Below, piece by piece: positions 15,280 through 23,555 of a stretch of DNA of 23,555 bases. Where the stretch lies: assembly GCA_029940235.1 (NCBI GenBank), contig JAOZRI010000005.1, positions 1 to 23,555 on the forward strand. The letters run 5' to 3'. Both the position numbers and the translations under genes were made by a program. How positions within the stretch are numbered: the first letter of the stretch is position 1; every line of letters begins with the position of its first letter. The DNA is from Desulfobacula sp. Lineage in GTDB: Bacteria > Desulfobacterota > Desulfobacteria > Desulfobacterales > Desulfobacteraceae. The notes below the pieces were generated by a model. It did not search any database. It was not told the origin of the DNA and saw only the letters and a program-made list of their open reading frames with translations.

Positions 15280-16812
15280 TTAATCATCATCCAACAGGGT
15301 CTGATCTTCAATCCTTAAAAAAGCCTGAACTGCTTCAGGGTCAAATTGTGATCCTGAATTCTCTTTTATAATACCAATGGCTTTACTTTTTTCCATTTTT
15401 TTTCGATAAGATCTGTCAGATACCATGGCATCAAAAGAGTCTGCAACACATAAAATCCTTGCAAGGCCTGGAATTTCACCTCCTTTTAATCCATCGGGAT
15501 AACCCCTGCCATCAAAGCGTTCATGATGGTGCCTGATAATTCCCATTTCACGATCCCACAACCCCATCTTACTTATAATATCAGCACCAATAACAGGATG
15601 CTCTTTAATCTTCTCAAACTCTTCATCTGTCAGGGCACCGGGTTTTAAAAGGATATCATCCCTTATACCAATCTTGCCTATATCATGAAGACTTCCGGCA
15701 AAATTGATAACTTCAAGCTCTTCTTCGGAACACTGCATCTCTTTGGCAATCATATGTGCATATTTTGCTACTCTTGTGGAGTGTTTTCTTGTATAGAGAT
15801 CTCGCACTTCAATTGCTGTTACAAAAGCATAAAGAGTCGCAAAAAGATTATCATATATGTTCTCGTATAAAGCAATATTCTCAATGGCAGAAGCTGCCTT
15901 TTGAGTAATAAAATTCATATAGTATATATCTTTTTCAGTAAAGGCTCTTCCCTTCTCAAACAAAAAAGCAGTGGCAACACCAAAAATTTTATCCCTGATT
16001 TTTAATGGTACAATCATTAATGAATGTACCACTTCATCAAGGCGTTCATTTTTCCCCTGCCCAGCAATCAAACAAGGGTTCTGATCTGTACTCAACACAT
16101 CAAGAACAAATTCATTTGCAGCTTTTGAAAGGTTATTTCCAAATAGAGAATTAATAATATCATTCTCTATCCCGCAATCACTGCTTGCCATATTTACAAG
16201 AGATTTATCTTCATCGGAATAGATGTGAAAAAAGACTTTATCAGCCTTTAACTCCTCCACACCAAGGTCAACAATTTTATTAAAAATACCATAACTTGAA
16301 TCTGTTAAAGAGAAGTCTTCCATGACTCGATTCAAAGTATTAACTTCATCAACTCTTTCAAGCAATTCTCTATTTAATTGTTTTAGGCGTTCCTGACGTT
16401 CCACCTCTTCTTTTAAAATCAGATTTTCAATAAACAGCTCACGTTCGCGCAGAATTCTTTGAAGAGTTAATTCCATCTGCTCGAGATTAACAGGTTTAAT
16501 CAAATAATCAACAACACCATTTTTCAATGTTTGTATGGAATTTTCCAAAGAGGGATACCCTGTCATTATCACCACAGGCAGGGTGTTGTCTTTTTCCCGT
16601 ATCTTTTCAGCCAGTTTCAAACCATCCATTTTTGGCATGTTAATATCAGTAAACACGCATCCAATTGTAACCCTGTTCAAAATTTCTAGGGCTTCAAGGC
16701 CATTACCGGCAGTGTAGACTTCATAACCAAGTCTTTGAAAATACCCTTCCGTTACATCAAGGATACCCTCTTCATCATCAACAACCAGAATATTTATTGA
16801 GTTATTTTTCAT
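15280..16812 (-). CDS. response regulator with GAF and HD-GYP domains (cyclic-di-GMP phosphodiesterase)
   Basis: 510 residues. A complete receiver (5-120: Asp12-Asp13, Asp56, Thr84, Lys106) is followed by a short coiled linker, a GAF-like domain (about 165-312) and an HD-GYP domain (about 325-500). The HD-GYP part has HDIGK (His376, Asp377), the HHH triad at 428-430 and GRGYPDG (436-441), all intact, so hydrolysis of cyclic-di-GMP is expected, controlled by phosphorylation. The partner kinase is not in the window. It is the first - strand gene after the divergent spacer and lies 138 bases before the chosen PilZ start, possibly in the same transcript. The ribosome site is weak. Confidence 0.9.
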   Translation of the reverse strand: MKNNSINILVVDDEEGILDVTEGYFQRLGYEVYTAGNGLEALEILNRVTIGCVFTDINMPKMDGLKLAEKIREKDNTLPVVIMTGYPSLENSIQTLKNGVVDYLIKPVNLEQMELTLQRILRERELFIENLILKEEVERQERLKQLNRELLERVDEVNTLNRVMEDFSLTDSSYGIFNKIVDLGVEELKADKVFFHIYSDEDKSLVNMASSDCGIENDIINSLFGNNLSKAANEFVLDVLSTDQNPCLIAGQGKNERLDEVVHSLMIVPLKIRDKIFGVATAFLFEKGRAFTEKDIYYMNFITQKAASAIENIALYENIYDNLFATLYAFVTAIEVRDLYTRKHSTRVAKYAHMIAKEMQCSEEELEVINFAGSLHDIGKIGIRDDILLKPGALTDEEFEKIKEHPVIGADIISKMGLWDREMGIIRHHHERFDGRGYPDGLKGGEIPGLARILCVADSFDAMVSDRSYRKKMEKSKAIGIIKENSGSQFDPEAVQAFLRIEDQTLLDDD

Positions 16813-16963
16813 CTTTAAATAAGCTTTGATTTATATTTATTTAAGTTTGCTGATAAATGTATCTTAAACATTTTATTTTATCAACAAAAATCAAATTTTT
16901 AAACTAGACCGTCTGCTAAATGAATATAATTCGGAAAAATAATTTTTTTATATGGTTATGTTC

Positions 16964-16992
16964 TTGACAAATAGAATATATAAGAATATTAT
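16964..16992 (+). promoter_or_regulatory. sigma-70 promoter for the Lrp-family gene
   Basis: TTGACA (16964-16969), a 17-base spacer, then TATTAT (16987-16992): perfect -35, five of six at -10, ideal spacing. The start point would fall near 17000, about 34 bases before the ATG. The other half of this 221-base spacer is very AT-rich, and I see no clear promoter for the divergent HD-GYP gene in it. Confidence 0.7.
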
Positions 16993-17033
16993 ACTTTAAA
17001 ATATTAATTTGTAAATATGATAAAAATTAAAAA

Positions 17034-17489
17034 ATGGATAATACAGATCTTCAAATTTTGCAGATTCTACAGAAAAAAGCCAGAATTCCAAATGTGGAAG
17101 TCTCCAGGAAAATAGGCATGGCTCCCTCTGCAGTGCTGGAGAGAATAAAAAAATTGGAAGCCAGGGGAATTATCCAGGGTTATGAAGTACGTCTCAACCC
17201 TGATATGTTTAATTGTTCATTGATTGCATTCATACAAATCAAACTCAACAATACTAACAAGCTCATTGAAACAGGAAAAATTCTATCTCAAATAGAACAG
17301 ATCCAGGAGGTTCATTACCTTGCAGGTAAAGACTGCCTCATGATAAAATTAAGGGCATCAGATAATATCCAGCTTGAAAATATTTTAAGAACTCAAATAG
17401 CAAGCCTTGATGCTGTTAAAACAACCAAAACTTTTATTGCCCTCTCCACATATAAAGAGAGTGCTAAAATAATGTTACCAAAAACCTGA
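17034..17489 (+). CDS. Lrp/AsnC family transcriptional regulator
   Basis: 151 residues. The N-terminal helix-turn-helix (about 3-50: DLQILQILQKKARIPNVEVS, then MAPSAVLERIKKLEARGII) and the C-terminal ligand-sensing domain (about 68-145) are both complete. Such proteins form oligomers and respond to amino acids. Its neighbour 131 bases downstream is a diaminopimelate decarboxylase gene, so control of lysine or diaminopimelate metabolism is a reasonable guess, no more. It has a strong sigma-70 promoter but no visible Shine-Dalgarno before its ATG, so it may be weakly translated. Confidence 0.9.
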   Translation: MDNTDLQILQILQKKARIPNVEVSRKIGMAPSAVLERIKKLEARGIIQGYEVRLNPDMFNCSLIAFIQIKLNNTNKLIETGKILSQIEQIQEVHYLAGKDCLMIKLRASDNIQLENILRTQIASLDAVKTTKTFIALSTYKESAKIMLPKT

Positions 17490-17620
17490 AATCCCACGGG
17501 TCGACTTTAATTGTCACAATAATCTGCCCACAACAAAAGGTGAAACTATTGATCTGTCTGTTAGATATGTCACACACATTAAAGATTAAGTATTAAAACA
17601 TAAAAAAGGAATTTTCAATC

Positions 17621-18880
17621 ATGCCCATGTCCGACTCATATAAAACAAGACTTAGTGCCATTCTGCCTGAAATTGTTAACACATTTGGGACACCTTTCCA
17701 TATTTATGATGAAAAAGGTATTAAAGATACATGCAGACAGTTAAAGTCTGCCTTTAAAGATATTAATGGATTTAAAGAATTTTTTGCAGTTAAAGCCTTG
17801 CCTAACCCATGTATCATGAAAATCATGCAGGAAATGGGATTTGGGTTTGACTGCTCTTCCATACCAGAAATCAAACTATCAAGGCAGATTGGAAGTTATC
17901 AAGAAGAGATAATGTTTACATCTAACAATACAAGCTCTTCCCAGTTTAAGACAGCTTTGGAAGATGGCGGGTGCATCTTAAATCTTGACGATATCTCTCT
18001 TATTCCCAAATTACCCAAGATTCCTGAGCTCATAAGTTTTAGATACAATCCAGGCCCCAGGCGTAAAGGCAATAAAATCATTGGAAACCCCGTGGAATCA
18101 AAATACGGCCTTAGCCATGATCAAATTATTGACTCTTTTGATCAGTCATTAAAACTTGGAGTAAAACGATTTGGCATCCACACAATGCTCGCCTCCAATG
18201 AGCTGAATTATGAATACATGGTTGAAACCACAAGAATGCTCCTTGATATTGTTAATCTAGTTTGTGGAAAACTTAATATCACTTTTGAATTTATCAATAT
18301 TGGCGGAGGTATTGGAATTCCTTACACTCCTGATGAAAAAGCATTTGACCTTGAATCAATGGCAGGAGAAATCACTATATTGTTTGAACAATTTAATAAA
18401 CTCAATGGCTGGGTGCCAAAACTCTACATGGAAAGCGGCAGATTTATTACAGGTCCACATGGTGCTCTTGTCACATCCATAATTAATTATAAAGATATCT
18501 ATAGAAAATATGTAGGTGTGGATGCATCCATGTCTGCCCTCATGCGTCCCGGAATGTACGATGCATATCACCACATTCATATCCACGGCAAAGACAATTC
18601 AAGCCATCTGGAAAAAGTTGATGTGGCAGGTGCATTATGCGAAAATATAGACAAATTTGCCATTCAAAGAGACCTGCCTGTTACAAGTGAAGGTGACATC
18701 CTGGTGATCCATGATACCGGCGCCCACGGCCATGCCATGGGATTTAATTATAACGGCCAGTTAAGGCCTAAAGAATTATTACTAAAAGAAGATTCCACTG
18801 TTGAATTGATCAGAAGAGCTGAAACTTTTGATGATTATTGTTCAACACTGACTTTTGAACCCAGAATATTAAGCATTTAA
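17621..18880 (+). CDS. lysA: diaminopimelate decarboxylase (LysA-type, fold III PLP enzyme)
   Basis: 419 residues, normal for the family. It should convert meso-diaminopimelate to lysine and CO2. The PLP lysine is Lys58 in FFAVKALPNP, the phosphate loop is GGGIGIPY (228-235), ExGR is at 271-274 (ESGR), and the C-terminal substrate motif is CENID (340-344), followed by HDTGAHGHAMGFNYNG (364-379). This pattern fits diaminopimelate decarboxylase better than ornithine/arginine or carboxynorspermidine decarboxylases, but the subgroup is divergent and specificity is not certain. The ATG at 17621 has AAGGA ten bases upstream; an ATG two codons later is possible. The 131-base region before it shows no riboswitch I can recognise. 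Confidence 0.8.
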   Translation: MPMSDSYKTRLSAILPEIVNTFGTPFHIYDEKGIKDTCRQLKSAFKDINGFKEFFAVKALPNPCIMKIMQEMGFGFDCSSIPEIKLSRQIGSYQEEIMFTSNNTSSSQFKTALEDGGCILNLDDISLIPKLPKIPELISFRYNPGPRRKGNKIIGNPVESKYGLSHDQIIDSFDQSLKLGVKRFGIHTMLASNELNYEYMVETTRMLLDIVNLVCGKLNITFEFINIGGGIGIPYTPDEKAFDLESMAGEITILFEQFNKLNGWVPKLYMESGRFITGPHGALVTSIINYKDIYRKYVGVDASMSALMRPGMYDAYHHIHIHGKDNSSHLEKVDVAGALCENIDKFAIQRDLPVTSEGDILVIHDTGAHGHAMGFNYNGQLRPKELLLKEDSTVELIRRAETFDDYCSTLTFEPRILSI

Positions 18881-18893
18881 ACCATGGACAGCA

Positions 18894-19634
18894 ATGATGA
18901 TCAGCCAGTCAAATATTATTGAGGCACAATCTTTAAAAAAAAGCTATAGCGGAAAAATTGCTGTGGACGGTATTAATCTTGCTGTTGCCAGGGGAAGCTG
19001 TTTTGGACTTCTCGGTCCCAATGGTGCAGGCAAGACCACCACCATAGAGATGATGGAAAACATCATTGCTTCTGATTCCGGGCAAATTTTTTATAAGGGC
19101 AAATCAAGGAATAAAAATTTTAATCAGGAAATTGGCATTCAATTTCAACACACTGAACTGCTTGCATATTTAACGGTCAAAGAGACTTTAGAAACCTTTG
19201 CCTCCTTTTACAATAGACACCTGCCTGTTAAACAGATTATTGATTTATGCATGCTGGACAGCATTAAAAACAGCCTTAATAATAAAATTTCAGGTGGTCA
19301 GCGCCAAAGATTGCTGCTTGGGCTTGCTCTTTTAAATGATCCTCAATTGTTGTTTCTTGATGAACCCACCACAGGTCTTGACCCACAGGCAAGAAAACAC
19401 ATCTGGAAAATAATTAAGGATATGAATAAACACGGCAAGACCATTATTTTGACAACCCACTATATGGAAGAAGCTCAGGATTTGTGTGACACCATTGCCA
19501 TTATGGACAGCGGCCGCATTGTTGAACAGGGATCTCCCGAAGCTTTAATGGACCAACATTGTAAAGATAATAAAAGCTCCAGGAACTTAGAATATGTTTT
19601 TTTAAAATTAACCGGCAAGAGCTTACGAGAATAA
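18894..19634 (+). CDS. ABC transporter ATP-binding protein (ABC-2 type exporter)
   Basis: 246 residues. All ATPase motifs are present: Walker A GPNGAGKT (41-48), signature ISGGQRQR (132-139), Walker B LLFLDEP (152-158), D-loop GLDPQ and switch His189 in TTHYMEEA. It is of the CcmA/DRA class that pairs with ABC-2 permeases, and the permease gene follows after four bases. Substrate is unknown. It begins 13 bases after lysA with no clear ribosome site, so coupling to lysA is likely. The ATG at 18897 is an alternative start. Confidence 0.92.
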   Translation: MMISQSNIIEAQSLKKSYSGKIAVDGINLAVARGSCFGLLGPNGAGKTTTIEMMENIIASDSGQIFYKGKSRNKNFNQEIGIQFQHTELLAYLTVKETLETFASFYNRHLPVKQIIDLCMLDSIKNSLNNKISGGQRQRLLLGLALLNDPQLLFLDEPTTGLDPQARKHIWKIIKDMNKHGKTIILTTHYMEEAQDLCDTIAIMDSGRIVEQGSPEALMDQHCKDNKSSRNLEYVFLKLTGKSLRE

Positions 19635-19638
19635 TATC

Positions 19639-20691
19639 ATGAATTTTAAAAGAATGTGGGCATTGTTTGTTGCCAGAAACTATGAGTTTATAAGAGACAG
19701 GGCTGGTTTTGGCTGGAATATTTTGTTCCCGTTTTTAATTGTTGCAGGATTTGGTGTGATTTTCAGCTCTGATTCAAGGCAGGAGTTTAAGCTTGGTGTC
19801 TTCCCTGTAAAGCCTTCTTTGATGGTTATTCAGGAGCTTAAAATTCCTGAAAAACTTAAAGGCTATGATTATATTAAGATAGTTGCTTTTGAAACCCGTT
19901 ATGATGCCATGGATAAACTGTTACATCACAAGATTGATATACTGCTGGAAAACTCAGATAAAAAACTTAGCTACTGGGTCAGTGATTCTTCCCCAAAAGG
20001 ATATATCCTGGAAAAAGTGCTTAAAGAATCCATTATATCCGAAAAGATATTTGCATCAAAAATCATTAAACAGCAGATTAATGGTGAACAAATCCGATAT
20101 ATAGACTGGCTTTTTCCTGGAATCCTTGGCATGAACATCATGTTTTCTTCGCTTTTCGGAGTGGGATATGTCATTGTAAGATACAGAAGAAGCGGGGTGT
20201 TAAAACGTCTTAAAGCAACTCCTGTTACAGCATTTGAATACCTTACAGCCCAGCTTGTATCACGGGTTCTAATTTTACTTGCAACATCATTTATAGTGTG
20301 GTTTGGCTGTGACCTTTTATTCTCTTTTAATATGCACGGTTCCTATTTTGATGCTTTTGTGGTATTTCTTGCAGGAAGCATATGTCTTGTCTGTCTCGGG
20401 CTTGTTGTAGCATGCCGTGGCACAAGCGAAGAGTTGACCAACGGGTTTATCAATTTCATATGCTGGCCCATGATGTTTTTATCTGAAGTATGGTTTTCCT
20501 TAGAGGGTGCATCACCCTGGGTTCAAAGTGTGGCAAAAATTTTGCCCTTAACTCATTTTTTGTCTGCTGTAAGGAAAATTATAAATGATGGAGCCGCTCT
20601 TTCTGATGTATCCATAGAAATCTCAATACTTTGTGTCATGAGTTTTATTTTTTTGACCATTGGCTCTTTGCTGTTTTCATGGACAAAATAA
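19639..20691 (+). CDS. ABC-2 type transporter permease
   Basis: 350 residues. One N-terminal membrane helix (about 24-43), a large non-membrane domain (about 45-150), then five further hydrophobic helices (about 157-180, 205-229, 237-259, 268-286 and 326-347): the usual ABC-2 permease layout. The segment GVLKRLKATPVTAFEYLTAQ (186-205) is a typical coupling region contacting the ATPase. The substrate (drug, lipid, peptide or polysaccharide) cannot be told. It partners the preceding gene. A promoter for der overlaps its last codons. Confidence 0.9.
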   Translation: MNFKRMWALFVARNYEFIRDRAGFGWNILFPFLIVAGFGVIFSSDSRQEFKLGVFPVKPSLMVIQELKIPEKLKGYDYIKIVAFETRYDAMDKLLHHKIDILLENSDKKLSYWVSDSSPKGYILEKVLKESIISEKIFASKIIKQQINGEQIRYIDWLFPGILGMNIMFSSLFGVGYVIVRYRRSGVLKRLKATPVTAFEYLTAQLVSRVLILLATSFIVWFGCDLLFSFNMHGSYFDAFVVFLAGSICLVCLGLVVACRGTSEELTNGFINFICWPMMFLSEVWFSLEGASPWVQSVAKILPLTHFLSAVRKIINDGAALSDVSIEISILCVMSFIFLTIGSLLFSWTK

Positions 20692-20708
20692 AGACAATCC
20701 AATATACT
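20680..20708 (+). promoter_or_regulatory. sigma-70-like promoter for der-rarA
   Basis: TGGACA (20680-20685), a 17-base spacer, TATACT (20703-20708): five of six matches in each box with ideal spacing. It begins inside the last codons of the permease gene and would start transcription near 20715, about 40 bases before der. It probably separates housekeeping expression of der-rarA from the transporter operon. Confidence 0.55.
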
Positions 20709-20755
20709 ATAAAAATAATTAATATTACTGTTTGAATTTTGGAGGTTGAAAAATA

Positions 20756-22204
20756 ATGAAACCTGTTGTGGCTCTTCTTGGCCGCCCCAATGTAGGCAAA
20801 TCCACTCTTTTTAACAGAATTACACGCAAGAGGAATGCTCTTGTTGATGACCTGCCTGGCGTGACAAGGGACAGGCATTATGCCGATACAAAATGGAATG
20901 ATATTGAATTTACTCTTATTGATACTGGAGGATTTTTAAGCTCTGATGATGATTATTTCGCTTCCCAGATTAAAGAGCAGCTGACCATAGCGGCTGACCA
21001 GGCGGATATTCTTGTCTTTATCATGGATGGCAGATCTGGTTTATCTCCCTATGATCAGGAGCTGGCTGATTTTTTAAGAAAAATGTCAAAACCCGTGTTC
21101 TATGTCATCAATAAAATTGAGAGCTATAAGCAGCAGCATGATGGCCTTTTTGAATTTTACTCTTTGGGCATTGCTCATTTCTATGAAATTTCAGCAGAGC
21201 ACGGTATTGGAGTCGGGGATTTTCTTGATGACCTTGTTGAAGCACTGCCTGAATATGGACATGCCGAGGAAGATGATGAAAATCTAATTAAAATTGCCAT
21301 TGTGGGACGTCCCAATGTTGGTAAATCTTCCCTTGCCAATCAACTGTTTGGTGAGAAACGTGTTGTTGTTAATGAAAAGGCAGGCACTACAAGGGATGCT
21401 ATTGAACTTGCAGTTGAGCATAAAAAAAGAAAATTTATCCTTGTGGATACTGCAGGTATAAGGCGCAAAGGAAAAGTTACAAAAAAACTTGAAAAGTTTT
21501 CCATATTAAAATCATTAAAAAGCCTTGATGAGTGTGATGTGGCTTTAATTCTCATTGATTCTGATGAAGGCATTACAGATCAGGATATAACCATTGCAGG
21601 ATATGCAGAAGATAGAGGATGCGGAGCCATGTTCCTCTTAAACAAGTGGGATCTTCTTGATAAAGAACGTAAAAATATCAAAAAATATATGGAAGATTTA
21701 AGATATAAGGCAAAATTTTTATCCTATGCTCCTGCACTTACTATTTCTGCTCTCACCGGACAAAGATGCCACAAAATTCTGGATGAAGTTATTAAAATTC
21801 ACAGGGAATATTGTCACAGAATAAGCACAGGCATATTAAACAGGATTATTGAAGATGCTGTTTACAGATCAGAACCTTCACTGCATAAAGGGAGAAGACT
21901 AAAGTTTTTTTACTCTGCACAGGTTGCCACAAGACCACCCTGTTTTGTATGTTTTGTTAACTATTCCAAGGCTGTTCATTTTTCCTATAAACGATATCTG
22001 ATAAATCAACTGAGGCAGATGATTCCTCTGAAATATACACCTATTAAACTCTATTTCAGGGAAAAAACCGGGAAAATTGATTTCTCCAGTAAAACAAAAG
22101 AGAGTGAAAGAATTTTTCAAAAAAAGAAAAGACATCTTGCCAAAAGACAAAAAGAGAGAAAAGTGCAGAGTAAAAGAAAAAGAGAGAGGGATTCGGGAAA
22201 ATAA
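20756..22204 (+). CDS. der: ribosome biogenesis GTPase Der (EngA)
   Basis: 482 residues with the two tandem GTPase domains unique to Der, needed for 50S ribosome assembly. The first has GRPNVGKST (9-17), DTGG (56-59) and a G4 motif NKIE (119-122); the second has GRPNVGKSS (184-192), DTAG and NKWD. A KH-like domain follows (about 365-440), and the C-terminal tail (about 440-482) is strongly basic, rich in Lys and Arg, as expected for RNA contact; this tail is longer than in many relatives. The ATG has GGAGG ten bases upstream. The NKIE motif differs from the standard NKxD. rarA follows after 15 bases. Confidence 0.97.
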   Translation: MKPVVALLGRPNVGKSTLFNRITRKRNALVDDLPGVTRDRHYADTKWNDIEFTLIDTGGFLSSDDDYFASQIKEQLTIAADQADILVFIMDGRSGLSPYDQELADFLRKMSKPVFYVINKIESYKQQHDGLFEFYSLGIAHFYEISAEHGIGVGDFLDDLVEALPEYGHAEEDDENLIKIAIVGRPNVGKSSLANQLFGEKRVVVNEKAGTTRDAIELAVEHKKRKFILVDTAGIRRKGKVTKKLEKFSILKSLKSLDECDVALILIDSDEGITDQDITIAGYAEDRGCGAMFLLNKWDLLDKERKNIKKYMEDLRYKAKFLSYAPALTISALTGQRCHKILDEVIKIHREYCHRISTGILNRIIEDAVYRSEPSLHKGRRLKFFYSAQVATRPPCFVCFVNYSKAVHFSYKRYLINQLRQMIPLKYTPIKLYFREKTGKIDFSSKTKESERIFQKKKRHLAKRQKERKVQSKRKRERDSGK

Positions 22205-22219
22205 TAAATTTGAGTTTAA

Positions 22220-23551
22220 ATGGAAATAGACAAGATGGATCTTTTTGAATCACATAATGATTTGGATAAATCTTCAAGCCGCCCCCTTGCAGACAGAATG
22301 CGTCCTAAAAACCTTGATGAACTTGTTGGTCAGGAAGAGCTGACTGCAAGAGGCAATCTTCTTGAAAAAGCGATTAAAAATGACAGGTTGTTCTCCATTA
22401 TTCTATGGGGCCCGCCTGGATGCGGAAAGACAACACTGGCAGGTATTATTGCCAATGAAACAAAATCTGAATTTGTACAGATTTCAGCGGTTCTCTCAGG
22501 TGTTAAAGATATCCGCAGGATAATCCAACAAGCCAAAGAGAGAAGAGCATTATATAAAAAGAGAACCATACTGTTTGTGGATGAAATCCATAGATTTAAC
22601 AAGGCCCAGCAGGATGCCTTTCTTCACCATGTGGAAAAAGGCCTGATTACCCTTGTGGGAGCTACTACAGAGAACCCTTCCTTTGAAATTATTCCTGCTC
22701 TGGTTTCACGATGCAGAGTGTTTACCTTAAAGAGCCTTGCAGCAAAAAGTATATTAACAATTTTAAAACGTGCTCTTACAGATTCTTCAAATGGTCTGGG
22801 CTGTGGGCAGGAGAGGTTATCCAATGATGCATTGAAGCACATTGCAAAGGTTTCTGATGGTGATGCCAGGATAGCTTTAACCAACCTTGAGACAACCGTG
22901 CTTCATTTTACACACAAAAATCAGATTGATATCAAGGATGTTGAAACAGCCATAGAAAAAAAATCATTATTGTATGACAAGGCAGGAGAAGAACATTTCA
23001 ACCTTATTTCAGCATTTATCAAAAGTATGCGGGGCAGTGATCCTGATGCAGCAATTTACTGGCTTGAACGTATGCTCATGGCTGGAGATGACCCCTATTA
23101 CATGCTAAGAAGAATGATCAGATTTGCATCTGAAGATATTGGCATTGCAGATCCAGGAGCATTATCCATGGCTTTAAATGCCAGTGATTCTTTCAGGCTT
23201 CTTGGACATCCTGAAGGAGATATCGCACTTTTCCAGGCTGCTATTTACCTTGCTACTGCCCCTAAAAGCAATGCAGTTTATAAAGCTTTGAAACAGGTTA
23301 AAAAAACCATTAAGAAAGCAGGATATTCTCCTGTTCCCCTTCACATAAGAAATGCACCCACAAAATTGATGAAAGAGTTGGATTACAGCAAAGGCTACAT
23401 ATATGCCCATGATTATAAAGATGGTTTTGCAGCCCAGTCCTATCTGCCCGATGACCTTGATGGGCAGAATTTTTATCTTCCAACAGACCGTGGATATGAA
23501 AAAAATGTCAAGCAGAGGCTTGAAGCCTGGATTAAATTAAAAAAATCATAA
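22220..23551 (+). CDS. rarA: replication-associated recombination protein RarA (MgsA), AAA+ ATPase
   Basis: 443 residues, usual length. RarA acts at stalled replication forks and binds SSB. Visible are RPLADRMRPKNLDELVGQEEL (21-41), Walker A GPPGCGKT (64-71), Walker B FVDEIHRF (119-126), sensor 1 GATTENPSFE and the C-terminal tetramerisation part (SEDIGIADPGAL and HIRNAPTKLMKELDYSKGY). The stop codon lies four bases before the window end, so it is complete. The start is ATG 22220, 15 bases after der, with a weak GAG before it. An ATG at 22235, giving MDLFESHND, is an equally credible start. Confidence 0.96.
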   Translation: MEIDKMDLFESHNDLDKSSSRPLADRMRPKNLDELVGQEELTARGNLLEKAIKNDRLFSIILWGPPGCGKTTLAGIIANETKSEFVQISAVLSGVKDIRRIIQQAKERRALYKKRTILFVDEIHRFNKAQQDAFLHHVEKGLITLVGATTENPSFEIIPALVSRCRVFTLKSLAAKSILTILKRALTDSSNGLGCGQERLSNDALKHIAKVSDGDARIALTNLETTVLHFTHKNQIDIKDVETAIEKKSLLYDKAGEEHFNLISAFIKSMRGSDPDAAIYWLERMLMAGDDPYYMLRRMIRFASEDIGIADPGALSMALNASDSFRLLGHPEGDIALFQAAIYLATAPKSNAVYKALKQVKKTIKKAGYSPVPLHIRNAPTKLMKELDYSKGYIYAHDYKDGFAAQSYLPDDLDGQNFYLPTDRGYEKNVKQRLEAWIKLKKS

Positions 23552-23555
23552 GTAA

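Noticed and set aside
16828..16859. GCTGATAA as a sigma-28 (FliA) -10 element in the divergent spacer
   Set aside because: No TAAA lies 15 bases upstream and it points toward the Lrp gene rather than a motility gene.
17490..17620. Lysine riboswitch upstream of lysA
   Set aside because: Only 131 bases, with no conserved stems recognisable; the lysine element needs more length and structure.
1..23555. CRISPR arrays, insertion sequences, tRNA or rRNA genes
   Set aside because: None seen: no regularly spaced long repeats, no transposase motifs and no RNA gene signature on either strand by eye.

Overview
The window looks like a chromosomal segment from an AT-rich, Gram-negative, flagellated bacterium. 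I infer a deltaproteobacterial sulfate reducer of the Desulfobacteraceae type (Desulfobacula/Desulfobacterium-like). The grounds are the base composition, a flgBC-fliEFGHIJ-motE gene order, paired sigma-54 activators and the style of the encoded proteins. The assignment is inference; no rRNA or other phylogenetic marker was read.

Layout. (1) 1-613: an AT-rich lead-in and a DUF2784 membrane protein gene on the + strand. (2) 659-8222, all on the - strand: a flagellar basal-body/export operon read flgB, flgC, fliE, fliF, fliG, fliH, fliI, fliJ, motE-like. Genes are tightly packed or overlapping. flgB is preceded by a good sigma-54 promoter with a perfect IHF consensus and an upstream dyad. (3) 8409-16812, also - strand, is the regulatory region. 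In transcription order it holds: a REC-GAF-HD-GYP cyclic-di-GMP phosphodiesterase; a PilZ protein; CheX; CheY; a FleQ-like sigma-54 activator without a receiver, whose start overlaps cheY by four bases; a 369-base gap with a second sigma-54 promoter; a secreted AMIN-like/TPR protein; and an NtrC/FlrC-like activator. (4) 16813-17033 is a divergent spacer. (5) 17034-23551, all on the + strand: an Lrp/AsnC regulator, a diaminopimelate decarboxylase, an ABC-2 transporter pair, then der and rarA behind their own sigma-70-like promoter.

How it fits together. The - strand half reads as a motility control unit: cyclic-di-GMP turnover and sensing (HD-GYP, PilZ), the chemotaxis phospho-signal and its phosphatase (CheY, CheX), two sigma-54 activators, and then the operon they probably control. 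The strongest unreported-looking signal is a dyad, TTCCANTGGA, upstream of both sigma-54 promoters (flgB and the TPR gene) at almost the same distance, about 88-89 bases from the -12 GC. This suggests one activator, encoded here, drives both operons. Other points worth checking are the receiver split from its activator, a degenerate receiver in the FlrC-like protein, three short FKxLF-type motifs in the N-terminus of FliH, and a cysteine-proline repeat in the MotE-like protein. The + strand half looks like ordinary metabolism and housekeeping.
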